Source: Aliidiomarina shirensis
GTDB lineage: Bacteria > Pseudomonadota > Gammaproteobacteria > Enterobacterales > Alteromonadaceae
Reading direction: 5' to 3'
Length of the DNA: 64,000 bases
NCBI RefSeq assembly: GCF_003987345.1
Contig: NZ_PIPP01000003.1
Location: forward strand, 62,001 to 126,000
The position numbers were made by a program, and so were the translations under genes. Of this stretch, positions 36,794 to 45,696 are shown piece after piece (position 1 is the first letter of the stretch; every line of letters begins with the position of its first letter). The notes under the pieces were generated by a model, which saw only the letters and a program-made list of their open reading frames with translations, had not been told where the DNA came from and made no database searches.

Positions 36794-38266
36794 TTAAGAA
36801 TCCAAAATTCCGAGGTCGTCCCAAAGATCATCAATACGTTTTTTTACGTTCTCATCCATTATGATTGGCGTGCCCCACTCGCGATCGGTTTCGCCCGGCC
36901 ATTTATTGGTGGCATCGAGGCCCATTTTTGAACCGAGGCCAGAAACCGGCGAAGCGAAATCAAGGTAATCGATTGGCGTATTCTCAATCATTACCGTATC
37001 GCGTGCTGGGTCCATGCGCGTGGTAATGGCCCAAATAACATCTTTCCAATCGCGAGCGTTTACATCGTCATCGCACACAATAACAAACTTGGTGTACATA
37101 AACTGCCGCAAGAAACTCCACACACCGAGCATTACGCGCTTGGCGTGCCCAGGATATGATTTCTTCATGGTTACTACGGCCATTCGGTAGGAACAGCCTT
37201 CCGGCGGTAAATAAAAATCTACAATCTCTGGAAATTGCTTTTGCAAAATGGGCACAAACACTTCATTCAAAGCCACACCCAAAATTGCTGGTTCATCGGG
37301 TGGCCGGCCGGTATAAGTGCTGTGATAAATTGGATCTTTACGGTGAGTAATATGCGTTACCGTAAACACTGGAAATTCATCTACTTCATTGTAGTAACCG
37401 GTGTGATCGCCATACGGCCCTTCCGGTGCAGTTTCGCCCGCTTCAATATAACCCTCAAGCACAAATTCTGCGTGCGCTGGCACCTGCAAATCATTGCTTA
37501 AGCATTTCACTACTTCGGTTTTGCTATCGCGCAACAGCCCGGCGAACGCGTATTCCGATAAGGTATCGGGCACCGGCGTTACCGCCCCTAAAATAGTAGC
37601 CGGATCAGCACCGAGCGCTACCGCAACCGGAAAGCGTTTGCCCGGATTTTGTTGGCAAAACTCACGAAAATCCAAGGCACCACCACGGTGGCTGAGCCAA
37701 CGCATAATCAGCTTATTCTTCGCAATGAGCTGCTGCCGGTATATCCCGAGATTCTGACGTTTCTTTTGCGGCCCACGAGTAACCGTGAGGCCCCAAGTTA
37801 CTAACGGTGCCACATCACCTGGCCAACAATGCTGAATTGGAATATTGTTCAGATCTACCGCATCACCTTCAATCACCACTTCTTGGCAAGGAGCCTTCTT
37901 CAATACTTTCGGCGCCATACTTAACACTTTCTTCAGCAGCGGCAATTTGCTCATGGCATCTTTAAAGCCAGCCGGCGGCTCGGGCTCTTTCAAATACGCT
38001 AAAAGCTTGCCTACATCGCGCAATGCCGCAACATCGGTTTGCCCCATACCCATAGCAACCCGCTCTGGGGTGCCAAAAAGGTTGGCAAGCACCGGAATAT
38101 TATGGCCTTTCGGGTTCTCAAAAAGTAGCGCAGGGCCGCCCGCTTTCAGGGTACGGTCGGCTATTTCCGTCATTTCTAAATACGGATCGATCTCTTGAGA
38201 AATGCGTTTTAAATCACCACGCGCTTCAAGTTGCGCAATAAAGTCACGTAAATCACGATATTTCAT
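36794..38266 (-). CDS. ubiD: 3-octaprenyl-4-hydroxybenzoate decarboxylase UbiD
   Basis: I start at the ATG at 38266 ([10 protein letters not shown]), matching the family N-terminus, giving 490 residues (E. coli 497); the open frame runs 22 codons further upstream without support. UbiD removes the carboxyl group in ubiquinone synthesis using prenylated FMN. Conserved blocks include [30 protein letters not shown] (with the catalytic Glu region) and the C-terminal [12 protein letters not shown]. It is followed by fre. The prenyltransferase UbiX is not in the window. Confidence 0.95.
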   Translation of the reverse strand: MKYRDLRDFIAQLEARGDLKRISQEIDPYLEMTEIADRTLKAGGPALLFENPKGHNIPVLANLFGTPERVAMGMGQTDVAALRDVGKLLAYLKEPEPPAGFKDAMSKLPLLKKVLSMAPKVLKKAPCQEVVIEGDAVDLNNIPIQHCWPGDVAPLVTWGLTVTRGPQKKRQNLGIYRQQLIAKNKLIMRWLSHRGGALDFREFCQQNPGKRFPVAVALGADPATILGAVTPVPDTLSEYAFAGLLRDSKTEVVKCLSNDLQVPAHAEFVLEGYIEAGETAPEGPYGDHTGYYNEVDEFPVFTVTHITHRKDPIYHSTYTGRPPDEPAILGVALNEVFVPILQKQFPEIVDFYLPPEGCSYRMAVVTMKKSYPGHAKRVMLGVWSFLRQFMYTKFVIVCDDDVNARDWKDVIWAITTRMDPARDTVMIENTPIDYLDFASPVSGLGSKMGLDATNKWPGETDREWGTPIIMDENVKKRIDDLWDDLGILDS

Positions 38267-38541
38267 GCAAACTGCCAATTCAGTGAAGAGTAAATGAAGT
38301 ATATCAGTTTCGCCGCAGCAATCATCCGCCAATGTTTCAGCGAAACACCAAGAGTTATGTTGCGAACGTTATCAAAACGATAGGATTAGTGATACATACG
38401 TGGCGGGCGAGATTAAAGTTTTCGGCAAATACCTATCGGGGGCTAATCTGAATTATCTACCGTCAGTTGAGTACGCAAAACAGGCGATATAGAAAACTGA
38501 AACTTCATTGAAACTGTAATGCCATTTCAGGGAAATGGTCA
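38267..38541. other. Intergenic region downstream of the Rhs island
   Basis: This stretch lies between ubiD and the displaced Rhs fragment. It holds no gene, terminator or repeat that I can support, and probably contains the ubiD promoter and further decayed Rhs sequence. Confidence 0.4.
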
Positions 38542-38640
38542 GCGGCACCAGAACCCGCTGGCAGTATCCAAGCGGTCGAGTCCATCGTAGCTCATCGTCA
38601 TGGAGTTGTCGCTGATAACCCCATCAGTGATACTCGTGAT
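38542..38640 (-). pseudogene. Displaced Rhs YD-repeat fragment
   Basis: Between two stop codons one frame encodes about 33 residues reading ITDGVISDNSMTMSYDGLDR and on through LDTASGFW, a standard Rhs/YD-repeat unit. It has no start codon and lies downstream of the likely immunity gene, away from the main Rhs remnant. It shows that a longer Rhs gene once occupied this site or was rearranged. Confidence 0.65.
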
Positions 38641-38654
38641 TTAACCGTACTCCA

Positions 38655-39173
38655 TTAATTCACGCTGAGAATCTCGCTGTTTCTTATTTTGATAAAAGTC
38701 ATATTTCCTTGAATCCTGCCTTTATCTAAAAACACCCAATATAGCTCTTTATCTCTGGAGTCTTGTCGCAAAAAAAGTACAAGCGAGTAGTCATCTTTGC
38801 CTATTTCAAGTTCAGCTGTATTAATAGGATGAGAGCCGCTCATTTTCGATTGTGTTCGATTTGCGAAGACGTCTGATAAGTACTCACGCACATCCTGTGG
38901 CGCTGCAACACCATCAATTGTAACCATGGACTGTGGATTTCGCAGTTCCGTTATCACGTAGTGAAAAAGGAAATATCGGCTAGTAAGCTGGAGCGAAAAG
39001 GAAATGACAATTAATGTAATCATATAAGGGGCTAATTTCCTTACTGGTCGCAATTTCCTATTCTGGAAAGAATAAGTAAAAAGAGTCAAAAAAATTAAAA
39101 ACAAAAATGCGACAAAGATAAAAAAAATTAAAAACTTACTAAAGCTTTCTATCATTAATTGTGAAAAACTCAT
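38655..39173 (-). CDS. Hypothetical membrane protein, candidate Rhs immunity protein
   Basis: I choose ATG 39173, which has CAGGAGC upstream lying within the last codons of the Rhs fragment, giving 172 residues; an open frame extends 17 codons into the Rhs gene. Two transmembrane helices (about 12-33 and 48-65) precede a soluble C-terminal domain of about 100 residues. A small gene immediately after an Rhs toxin tip, with its ribosome-binding site inside the toxin gene, is the usual position of the cognate immunity gene. No family is recognised, and immunity is inferred from position alone. Confidence 0.55.
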   Translation of the reverse strand: MSFSQLMIESFSKFLIFFIFVAFLFLIFLTLFTYSFQNRKLRPVRKLAPYMITLIVISFSLQLTSRYFLFHYVITELRNPQSMVTIDGVAAPQDVREYLSDVFANRTQSKMSGSHPINTAELEIGKDDYSLVLFLRQDSRDKELYWVFLDKGRIQGNMTFIKIRNSEILSVN

Positions 39174-39178
39174 AAAGA

Positions 39179-39979
39179 CTATTGCTCCTGATTTTCGTTT
39201 TTTACACTTATAGGAAGAACCCAAGTACGAATGATGTTACCCGATGCATGAAGTGGAGCTCTGGGGCCAGCGGCTACTCCAAAACCTACGTATCCCTCAC
39301 CCGCTATGGAAGTACCTGACAAAAAACCCGCACCGACCGTGGTTAACCCTGCATAGCCTTCTAAATCAGTGACATAACTTGCATTGTTCTTGTGACTCCA
39401 ACATCCACTCCAGCATTTGGCGTGCCGCCTCCTCCACCAAGCAAAAAAGTAAAACTCTGACTCTCTTCCAGCTGAGTCAATATACTTATACGAATTATTA
39501 TTCCCATACGCATACCGATTGAACATCATCGGATTACTGGCGCTGAACCCAACCGGGTCATTCGAATAAAACCGGCCTATCACTGGGTCGGAATACCGTT
39601 GCTGCATATACGTTAGCTGAAAATCATCATCTTCCAAGTGGCCGGTGTAGCCAGGTTGGTTATCGTTCGGTTGGTTATTGGAATGCCACGCAACTAACTG
39701 GTCACCTAAGTAAATATAGTCGGTTATCGCACCATTCTGAATCGTGCTGATTAACCTGCCTTGCTGGCTATATAAACTATAGGTTTTGCTGCCACTGTTA
39801 TTTTTCATGATGCGGCGACCATGGCCATCGTACAGGTAACTAATACTGCCGGAGCCTGCGAGCCTACCTGCGCGGTTAAACGTGAAACTGCGTGTGCCGT
39901 TGTTCTCTACATTACCCCGCGTATCGTAGCTAAACGAGCGGTTTAATGCGCCAGTTACGTTGGTTAAACGATTAGAGGC
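39179..39979 (-). pseudogene. Truncated Rhs protein: core end plus variable C-terminal tip
   Basis: An open frame from a TGA at 39980-39982 to the stop at 39179 encodes the last about 266 residues of an Rhs protein. YD repeats (SFSYDTRGNVE, YLYDGHGRR) lead into the core signature RYSDPVIGRFYSNDPVGF and NRYAYGNNNSYKYIDSAGR, after which about 95 residues form a unique tip (WWRRRHAKCWSGCW ... ending NENQEQ). There is no start codon at the break; the first internal ATG (39808) lacks a binding site. The N-terminal bulk of the protein is missing. The tip has no catalytic motif I recognise. Confidence 0.8.
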
Positions 39980-40079
39980 TCACTTCCGAATTCCGCCATA
40001 ACGCTTTAGCTCTTCTAACACAATAATCATTATTGCACAGGTAGATTACTATAATTCTTAGATTAGTTCGGACTTAATC

Positions 40080-40508
40080 TTAGTCTGCCACTACAGGAAG
40101 TTCAAAGAACCTTTTTCTTCTAAATATCTCTATCAATTTATCGTCTTCGAACCGAAGTTTAATTACATCAAGATAACTACCATTAATATAGAAAGTCCAA
40201 GTATCCTCCTGCATAAATTCAGCTTCACCTGAAAAATTAAAGAGTGGCTCAACCAAAATCATGAAATCCGGGTCGGTCGCCAAGTACCCTGATGCTGATT
40301 CAGTTACTTTAACTACAATAAAGATCCTGTCCCCTCTAGATTTGTACTCAGAAAGGAAAGAAGGCAGCTTTTTATAAGCCTCTAACTTTGCATCCCCAAT
40401 AGTCAACCCGTGTTTATCACCGATTCGCAATGAGCTCTCATAGTTATTAGTTAAATAAAATACGGTTATAATTATTGCTACAATTACAAGCCACAGAATA
40501 GCTTTCAC
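40080..40508 (-). CDS. Hypothetical protein with N-terminal membrane anchor
   Basis: From the GTG at 40508 (GGAG eight bases upstream) the protein has 142 residues: one transmembrane helix (about 3-20) and a periplasmic domain of mixed charge. It lies 100 bases upstream of the broken Rhs frame, same strand, in an AT-rich stretch. It may be an immunity gene left by an earlier toxin tip. No family recognised. Confidence 0.5.
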   Translation of the reverse strand: MKAILWLVIVAIIITVFYLTNNYESSLRIGDKHGLTIGDAKLEAYKKLPSFLSEYKSRGDRIFIVVKVTESASGYLATDPDFMILVEPLFNFSGEAEFMQEDTWTFYINGSYLDVIKLRFEDDKLIEIFRRKRFFELPVVAD

Positions 40509-40672
40509 TCTCAGCACTCCAATTTAACGACTTCATTCTTTCTTTAGTTTTTCAGAATCAATCCGGGCATTCTTCCTGAATCTATTAATGCACAACCACT
40601 ATCTCACATGCAATTAGCTAGAGTTTAAATCTATCTAGAATCTTTATCTTATGGCTTTCGGAAATATTAAAT

Positions 40673-41278
40673 TCAGAGGTTTTCCATAAAAAGCCTAGTA
40701 GGCATGTTCTCGATAGAAGATTTGGAGAAGTCAAAATTTAAGAAATACTCCCTTAAATCTTCAATTCTGACTCCAGATTCACATTCATCCTGGCCTACCT
40801 CAGTTACAAATAATGGAGAGTCATTTTCGTTGTATGGGCTAAAATCTTCCCCACAAATCATCCAATCAAGCCCGTTATCGCTGCCAGAATAGCTAATCTT
40901 TCTCGTTAGAGCCGCTACATGCACGTCATTTAGCTTCACTAGAAATACGTAAACATAACCGTCCGTTAAATAATCAGGCCAACTACTTTTGCTCTCAAAA
41001 CCATAAAACTCAATATCATCTCCAATGAAGTCACCATATATTAATTTGTCAATGTAGTATGTTATTTTTAAAGCTCGCGGCCCCTCACTCAAGACAATGG
41101 ATTCTGAACTCCGCGGGTAGATTAGATCACCATAAGAGCCTTTTTGACTTTCAACAGAAATAGGAGCTCCGATAAATATAACCGGCTCCCCTATTTGAAC
41201 ATTCGCTAACTCCGATGTGCGATGTTGAATAAAGGATGATGACATTGATATTAAACTCAATAATATTACAAAATTCAT
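40673..41278 (-). CDS. Hypothetical exported protein
   Basis: This 201-residue protein has CAAGGAA nine bases before its ATG. A short signal-like N-terminus (MNFVILLSLISMSSS) precedes a soluble domain with VFIGAPISVES, YVYVFLVKLND and a possible disulfide pair (CGED and DECES). It is AT-rich, on the same strand as the Rhs fragments. I do not recognise the family. Confidence 0.55.
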   Translation of the reverse strand: MNFVILLSLISMSSSFIQHRTSELANVQIGEPVIFIGAPISVESQKGSYGDLIYPRSSESIVLSEGPRALKITYYIDKLIYGDFIGDDIEFYGFESKSSWPDYLTDGYVYVFLVKLNDVHVAALTRKISYSGSDNGLDWMICGEDFSPYNENDSPLFVTEVGQDECESGVRIEDLREYFLNFDFSKSSIENMPTRLFMENL

Positions 41279-41502
41279 TTATTATATTCCTTGAGTTGTG
41301 TGCCAAAACTTTAATTTTGAATCGTTACGTCATACGGACTTAAGTTGTAATGCCCACTACGAAGGCATTTATAAAACCCTAGCTTTATCAAAGTGGCCCT
41401 CACAGCGATCTGGTTCATTGAGTTAATCTGAACTTTTTCTGTCTTTGCTCTTCGCTCTAAGCCCAAAAGTAGAAGACCAACGTGGAATTCATCAACACCA
41501 CC

Positions 41503-41997
41503 TTACAGTTCCACACCTTTAAATAACTCTGATGGGAAGCAGTCAATTTCTCCTGAAGCATAATTACAAGCTCTAAATGTCGATAAAAACAGCTCCATAG
41601 AACTTCTATCATCGCTCTTTATTTGGATTCTCAAATCTACCTTATGGCCACCATCACTTTGATTTTCAATAAAAATTCTATGCTCGGTTGAACCTATTTT
41701 TTCTGCAGATATGAGATACCCATCTATTGGCTTTTGAACTAGGTAGGCATTTGAATAATCAAACCTTTCAGGATGTCTTCCATGATAAATCATTACATAA
41801 TCACCACTAGTAAGATGAACTTCGTGAATCCTGAAATCCGCTCTTTTCACCATCGTATATTTGTCGCCATTTTTAATGTCAAAACATGCAAAATGCGTAT
41901 ATATCGAACAAAAAGAACTTTTCTCTTCTGAAACAGCAGGTGGTGACAAGAAAAAATTTAATAAAATAATAAGGCATACGCACTGAATTAATCTCAT
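41503..41997 (-). CDS. Hypothetical exported protein
   Basis: This 164-residue protein has a clear signal peptide (MRLIQCVCLIILLNFFLSPP, cleaved near AVS-EE). The mature part has four cysteines (two near the start, CSIYTHFAC; two near the end, CNYASGEIDC), fitting two disulfides in a secreted protein. AAGG precedes the ATG. It is the outermost gene of the AT-rich island next to rho. No family recognised. Confidence 0.58.
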   Translation of the reverse strand: MRLIQCVCLIILLNFFLSPPAVSEEKSSFCSIYTHFACFDIKNGDKYTMVKRADFRIHEVHLTSGDYVMIYHGRHPERFDYSNAYLVQKPIDGYLISAEKIGSTEHRIFIENQSDGGHKVDLRIQIKSDDRSSMELFLSTFRACNYASGEIDCFPSELFKGVEL

Positions 41998-42176
41998 CCA
42001 CTAATCCCTTCTAATCCAAGCGGTAAAAGCCTAGCAGCCGGCGGAAAAACATAGCGCGTGTATTCGCCATTGAGTAGATACTGCTTTTGAGTACAAGTTA
42101 GAATTTTATGTACAGGTGGTATGAAAAGTAAACAAATATGATTCCGACTATCAAATCAAAACTCGAATCCGCGGCA

Positions 42177-42244
42177 CAAAAAAACCGCCCTACTTACCTT
42201 CTATGCTGGTTGTTCCAACACTAAAGACAAGTAGAGCGGTTTTC
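42177..42244 (-). terminator. Terminator after rho
   Basis: On the minus strand AAAACCGCTCTACTTG pairs with TAAGTAGGGCGGTTTT, with a larger interior loop, followed by a T-run. It lies just beyond the rho stop codon. Confidence 0.8.
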
Positions 42245-42260
42245 GAGTAACGCGAGAAGC

Positions 42261-43523
42261 TTACTTCGAACGCTTCATTGAATCGAAGAATTCGTCGTTA
42301 GTTTTCGTCATTACCAAGCGATCAATAAGGAATTCCATCGCTTCGATTTCACCCATTGGGTGTACGATTTTGCGCAGAATCCACATTTTTTGAAGTTCAT
42401 CTGGCGTGGTTAATAACTCTTCGCGGCGGGTACCCGAACGATTGTAATCAATAGCTGGGAATACACGTTTTTCTGCGATTTTACGGTTTAAGTGAAGTTC
42501 CATGTTACCGGTACCCTTAAACTCTTCGTAAATTACTTCATCCATTTTTGAACCGGTATCAATCAATGCCGTTGCAATAATGGTTAAGCTTCCGCCTTCT
42601 TCAACATTCCGTGCCGCACCAAAGAAACGCTTCGGTTTGTGTAATGCGTTGGCATCCACACCACCGGTAAGTACTTTACCTGAGCTTGGAATAACGGTGT
42701 TGTAAGCGCGCGCTAAACGGGTAATTGAATCAAGCAAAATCACCACATCTTTCTTGTGCTCTACCAATCGTTTGGCTTTTTCAATAACCATTTCAGCTAC
42801 CTGCACGTGGCGGCTAGCGGGTTCATCGAAGGTTGATGCAACTACTTCGCCTTTCACCAAACGGTGCATATCCGTTACTTCTTCTGGGCGCTCATCAATT
42901 AGCAATACCATGAGTTCGCACTCAGGGTGATTCGCCGCAATTGATTGTGCAATGTTTTGCAGTAGTAACGTTTTACCGGCTTTTGGTGGTGCAACAATCA
43001 AACCACGTTGACCTTTACCGATAGGCGAAGCTAAATCAAGAATACGGGCCGTGATATCTTCAGTAGAACCATTGCCTCGTTCCATGCGCAAACGCTCGTT
43101 TGCATGCAGTGGCGTTAAGTTCTCGAACAAGATCTTGTTGCGCGAGTTTTCTGGCTTATCAAAGTTTACTTCGCGAATTTTCAATAGCGCAAAGTAACGC
43201 TCACCATCTTTTGGCGGGCGAATTTTACCGGCTACGGTATCGCCTGTGCGCAAGTTAAAGCGCCGAATTTGGCTTGGCGATACATAGATATCATCAGGGC
43301 CAGCAAGGTATGAAGAATCTGCTGAACGTAAGAAGCCGAAGCCGTCTTGGAGGATTTCTAATGCACCATCACCAAAGATATCTTCGCCACTTTTAGAGTG
43401 TGCTTTTAAAATCGCGAAAATAATATCTTGTTTGCGCAAACGCGCCATGTTCTCAAGGCCCATCTCGGCGGCGAGGTTTACCAGTTCGTTAACGGGCTTA
43501 TTCTTTAATTCGGTTAGATTCAT
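42261..43523 (-). CDS. rho: Transcription termination factor Rho
   Basis: I start at ATG 43523 (MNLTELKN), giving 419 residues exactly as in E. coli; a TTG six codons upstream keeps the frame open. N-terminal RNA-binding domain about 1-130 ([20 protein letters not shown]), then the RecA-like motor: P-loop APPKAGKT, Walker [17 protein letters not shown], and the R/Q-loop regions ([21 protein letters not shown]). Rho is a hexameric RNA translocase that ends transcription. A 430-base gap before it may carry autoregulation. trxA lies upstream on the same strand. Confidence 0.98.
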   Translation of the reverse strand: MNLTELKNKPVNELVNLAAEMGLENMARLRKQDIIFAILKAHSKSGEDIFGDGALEILQDGFGFLRSADSSYLAGPDDIYVSPSQIRRFNLRTGDTVAGKIRPPKDGERYFALLKIREVNFDKPENSRNKILFENLTPLHANERLRMERGNGSTEDITARILDLASPIGKGQRGLIVAPPKAGKTLLLQNIAQSIAANHPECELMVLLIDERPEEVTDMHRLVKGEVVASTFDEPASRHVQVAEMVIEKAKRLVEHKKDVVILLDSITRLARAYNTVIPSSGKVLTGGVDANALHKPKRFFGAARNVEEGGSLTIIATALIDTGSKMDEVIYEEFKGTGNMELHLNRKIAEKRVFPAIDYNRSGTRREELLTTPDELQKMWILRKIVHPMGEIEAMEFLIDRLVMTKTNDEFFDSMKRSK

Positions 43524-43897
43524 AGTTTGATTGGTTTTCAAGGTTTTTGGATGAGAGCAACAAAGATTGATGAGCGCTTAATTTGCATAAGGTTAACTCA
43601 CTTGCACGCTAAATTGTTAGCGCCCAGCAATGTTGCGTTTATAGTATTTAAATTCGTTTCTAAGCTTCCTTTCGCGAGTTCCGTTGTTTAAACGCTTTAC
43701 GTGATTTTTCGGATCTGCATACATGATAAATAACATTTATGACAAAATCGAAAAGGCGCAAGCTCGAACTATCGAAAAAGTGTAATTCAAATATTCGGAT
43801 TTCAAGTCTGCAACGGGCTCGTTCACAGACAGCAGCGAGTAGGGATTAAATGCTGCGGATTAAAAATAACACTAAATGCAAAAATCGTCCAGTTTTT
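43524..43897. promoter_or_regulatory. Long rho leader region
   Basis: About 370 bases separate rho from the hairpin after trxA. In E. coli the rho leader mediates autoregulation and encodes a short peptide, RhoL. Here a 35-codon frame at 43617-43724 is the only candidate. I saw no convincing promoter hexamers. Confidence 0.4.
43617..43724 (-). CDS. Possible 35-residue rho leader peptide
   Basis: A frame of 35 codons (MYADPKNHVK... ending RNIAGR), strongly basic, lies about 95 bases upstream of rho on the same strand. No ribosome-binding site is visible before its ATG, and it does not resemble E. coli RhoL. Position is the sole support. Confidence 0.22.
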   Translation of the reverse strand: MYADPKNHVKRLNNGTRERKLRNEFKYYKRNIAGR

Positions 43898-43950
43898 AAA
43901 CGCCCTTCCGCATTTACTTGCAATCTATGCAAACGGAAAGGCGTTTTTTT
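43898..43950. terminator. Hairpin between trxA and rho
   Basis: AAACGCCCTTCCG and CGGAAAGGCGTTT (one G-T wobble) flank a 23-base loop. It lies just after the trxA stop, but the long T-run is on the plus strand; on the minus strand only TTT follows. It could end trxA transcripts inefficiently or block antisense transcription. Confidence 0.6.
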
Positions 43951-43954
43951 ATGC

Positions 43955-44281
43955 TTAAACGTGTTCGTTCAAGAACTCAGCTAACTGAGTTTTAGACATT
44001 GCACCTACTTTGGTGCCAACTACTTCGCCATTTTTGAACAGTAACAGGGTAGGAATACCGCGAATACCGTACTTCGGAGGAGTTTCGTTGTTATGATCGA
44101 CATTAAGCTTGCCAATTTTCAGCTTACCGGCGTATTCTGCTGCCACTTCATCGAGAATTGGCGCGATCATTTTACATGGTCCACACCACTCGGCCCAGAA
44201 GTCTACTAAGACCGGTTGATCAGCATTTAGTACGTCTGCTTCGAAGGCTTCGTCGCTTAGCTGAACAATATTGTCACTCAT
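43955..44281 (-). CDS. trxA: Thioredoxin 1
   Basis: The ATG at 44281 (GGAG eight bases upstream) gives 108 residues as in E. coli; the open frame extends 17 codons higher. Active site WCGPC with C33 and C36, and the cis-proline loop in [10 protein letters not shown]. It reduces disulfides in the cytoplasm and feeds ribonucleotide reductase and others. It is divergent from rhlB, the standard arrangement in this group. Confidence 0.97.
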   Translation of the reverse strand: MSDNIVQLSDEAFEADVLNADQPVLVDFWAEWCGPCKMIAPILDEVAAEYAGKLKIGKLNVDHNNETPPKYGIRGIPTLLLFKNGEVVGTKVGAMSKTQLAEFLNEHV

Positions 44282-44330
44282 GTTGCATCTCCAATCGGTT
44301 GCATGCGTGGGTATATTTTTAACGCATTGC

Positions 44331-44360
44331 ATTATATTCTGTTTTTTAATACAAGTCTAA
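44331..44360 (-). promoter_or_regulatory. Probable trxA promoter
   Basis: On the minus strand a perfect TATAAT lies at 44336-44331 with TTAGAC 18 bases upstream (44360-44355), about 50 bases before the trxA start codon. Confidence 0.42.
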
Positions 44361-44380
44361 ACCTGTTAAACTTGAAACCT

Positions 44381-45643
44381 ATGACTACAAAACATTTAAC
44401 TGAAACCCAATTCGCCGAATTGGGATTGCATCCTAAAGTGCTAGATGCCTTAAAGCAAATCGGCTATGAGTACTGTACCCCAATACAAGCAATGAGCTTG
44501 CCTATTGCCGTACAGGGAAAAGATGTGGCCGGCCAAGCACAAACCGGCACTGGGAAAACTATCGCGTTTCTCGTCGCATTATTCAACCATTTAATGACTC
44601 ACCCACAGCGTGTACCGGGAGAAACCCAACCACGCGCTCTGGTAATGGCACCTACGCGAGAACTTGCCGTTCAGATCGCTAATGATGCCGAAGCTATCGC
44701 AAAAAGTTGCGGGCTAAAGATGTCGGTAGTTTATGGTGGTGAGGGTTACGATTCTCAACGCGCTGAACTTCAAGAGGGCGTTGATGTACTGATTGGTACA
44801 TGTGGCCGCCTTATCGATTACTTCAAGCAAGGCGCTTACAAGCTGAACAATATTGATGTTGTTGTGCTCGATGAAGCTGATCGTATGTATGATTTAGGCT
44901 TTATTGATGATGTTCGTTACATGCTGCGAGCCATGCCACCTGCCGAAGAGCGTTTGAACTTATTATTCTCAGCTACGCTTTCATTCCGCGTGCGTGAACT
45001 TGCTTACGAGCAAATGAACGACCCAACAAGCGTTGAAATTGAACCGGAGCAAATGACCGGTGCGCGCATCGAAGAAGAATTATTTTATCCTTCGAAGCCG
45101 GAAAAAATTAAGCTTCTGCTTACGCTAATTGAAGAAGATTGGCCTGATAAAGCGATTGTGTTTAGTAACACCAAGCATGGTTGTAGTTATGTGTATCACT
45201 GGCTCTTAGCGGATAAACATCGAGTGGGCTTACTTACGGGTGATGTTCCGCAGCGTAAACGCCTCAAAATACTCGAAGATTTCACGTCTGGTAAAATTGA
45301 TATTCTAGTTGCTACCGATGTAGCGGCTCGCGGCTTACATATTCCTGCGGTTAGCCATGTGTTTAACTATGATTTACCAGACGATTGTGAAGATTACGTA
45401 CACCGTATTGGCCGTACTGGCCGTGCCGGCGCAAGTGGTAAAGCAATTAGCTTCGCCTGCGAAGAATACGTATATAATTTACCTGCTATCGAAAGCTATA
45501 TTCAGCACGAGATCGGGGTAACTAAGTACGATTCTGAAGCGCTGTTAAGTGATTTAAAACGCCCGCATATTCCACAGAAACGGCGTTTACAAAGCGGCAG
45601 AGATGGCCGGCGCAGTTCAGGCCCACGCCAACGCCGTAGCTAA
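44381..45643 (+). CDS. rhlB: ATP-dependent RNA helicase RhlB
   Basis: I start at ATG 44381, matching the family start ([18 protein letters not shown]), 420 residues; the frame is open 26 codons upstream but those are unlikely to be coding. DEAD-box motifs in order: Q-motif [10 protein letters not shown], motif [15 protein letters not shown], motif II DEAD, SAT, and [10 protein letters not shown]. The C-terminal tail is basic. RhlB unwinds RNA for the RNase E degradosome. It is 53 bases from gppA and probably co-transcribed with it. Confidence 0.96.
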   Translation: MTTKHLTETQFAELGLHPKVLDALKQIGYEYCTPIQAMSLPIAVQGKDVAGQAQTGTGKTIAFLVALFNHLMTHPQRVPGETQPRALVMAPTRELAVQIANDAEAIAKSCGLKMSVVYGGEGYDSQRAELQEGVDVLIGTCGRLIDYFKQGAYKLNNIDVVVLDEADRMYDLGFIDDVRYMLRAMPPAEERLNLLFSATLSFRVRELAYEQMNDPTSVEIEPEQMTGARIEEELFYPSKPEKIKLLLTLIEEDWPDKAIVFSNTKHGCSYVYHWLLADKHRVGLLTGDVPQRKRLKILEDFTSGKIDILVATDVAARGLHIPAVSHVFNYDLPDDCEDYVHRIGRTGRAGASGKAISFACEEYVYNLPAIESYIQHEIGVTKYDSEALLSDLKRPHIPQKRRLQSGRDGRRSSGPRQRRS

Positions 45644-45696
45644 ATCACGAACAATATTTTTTAGCTAAAATATTGAATGCATAAGGAGCTCGGCCA

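Noticed and set aside
38267-42260. Island as prophage or integrative element
   Set aside because: No integrase, attachment site, tRNA gene or phage structural gene is present; Rhs remnants explain the recognisable parts.
44303-44380. N-terminal extension of rhlB
   Set aside because: The extra 26 codons overlap the trxA promoter region and do not match the family N-terminus; the ATG at 44381 does.
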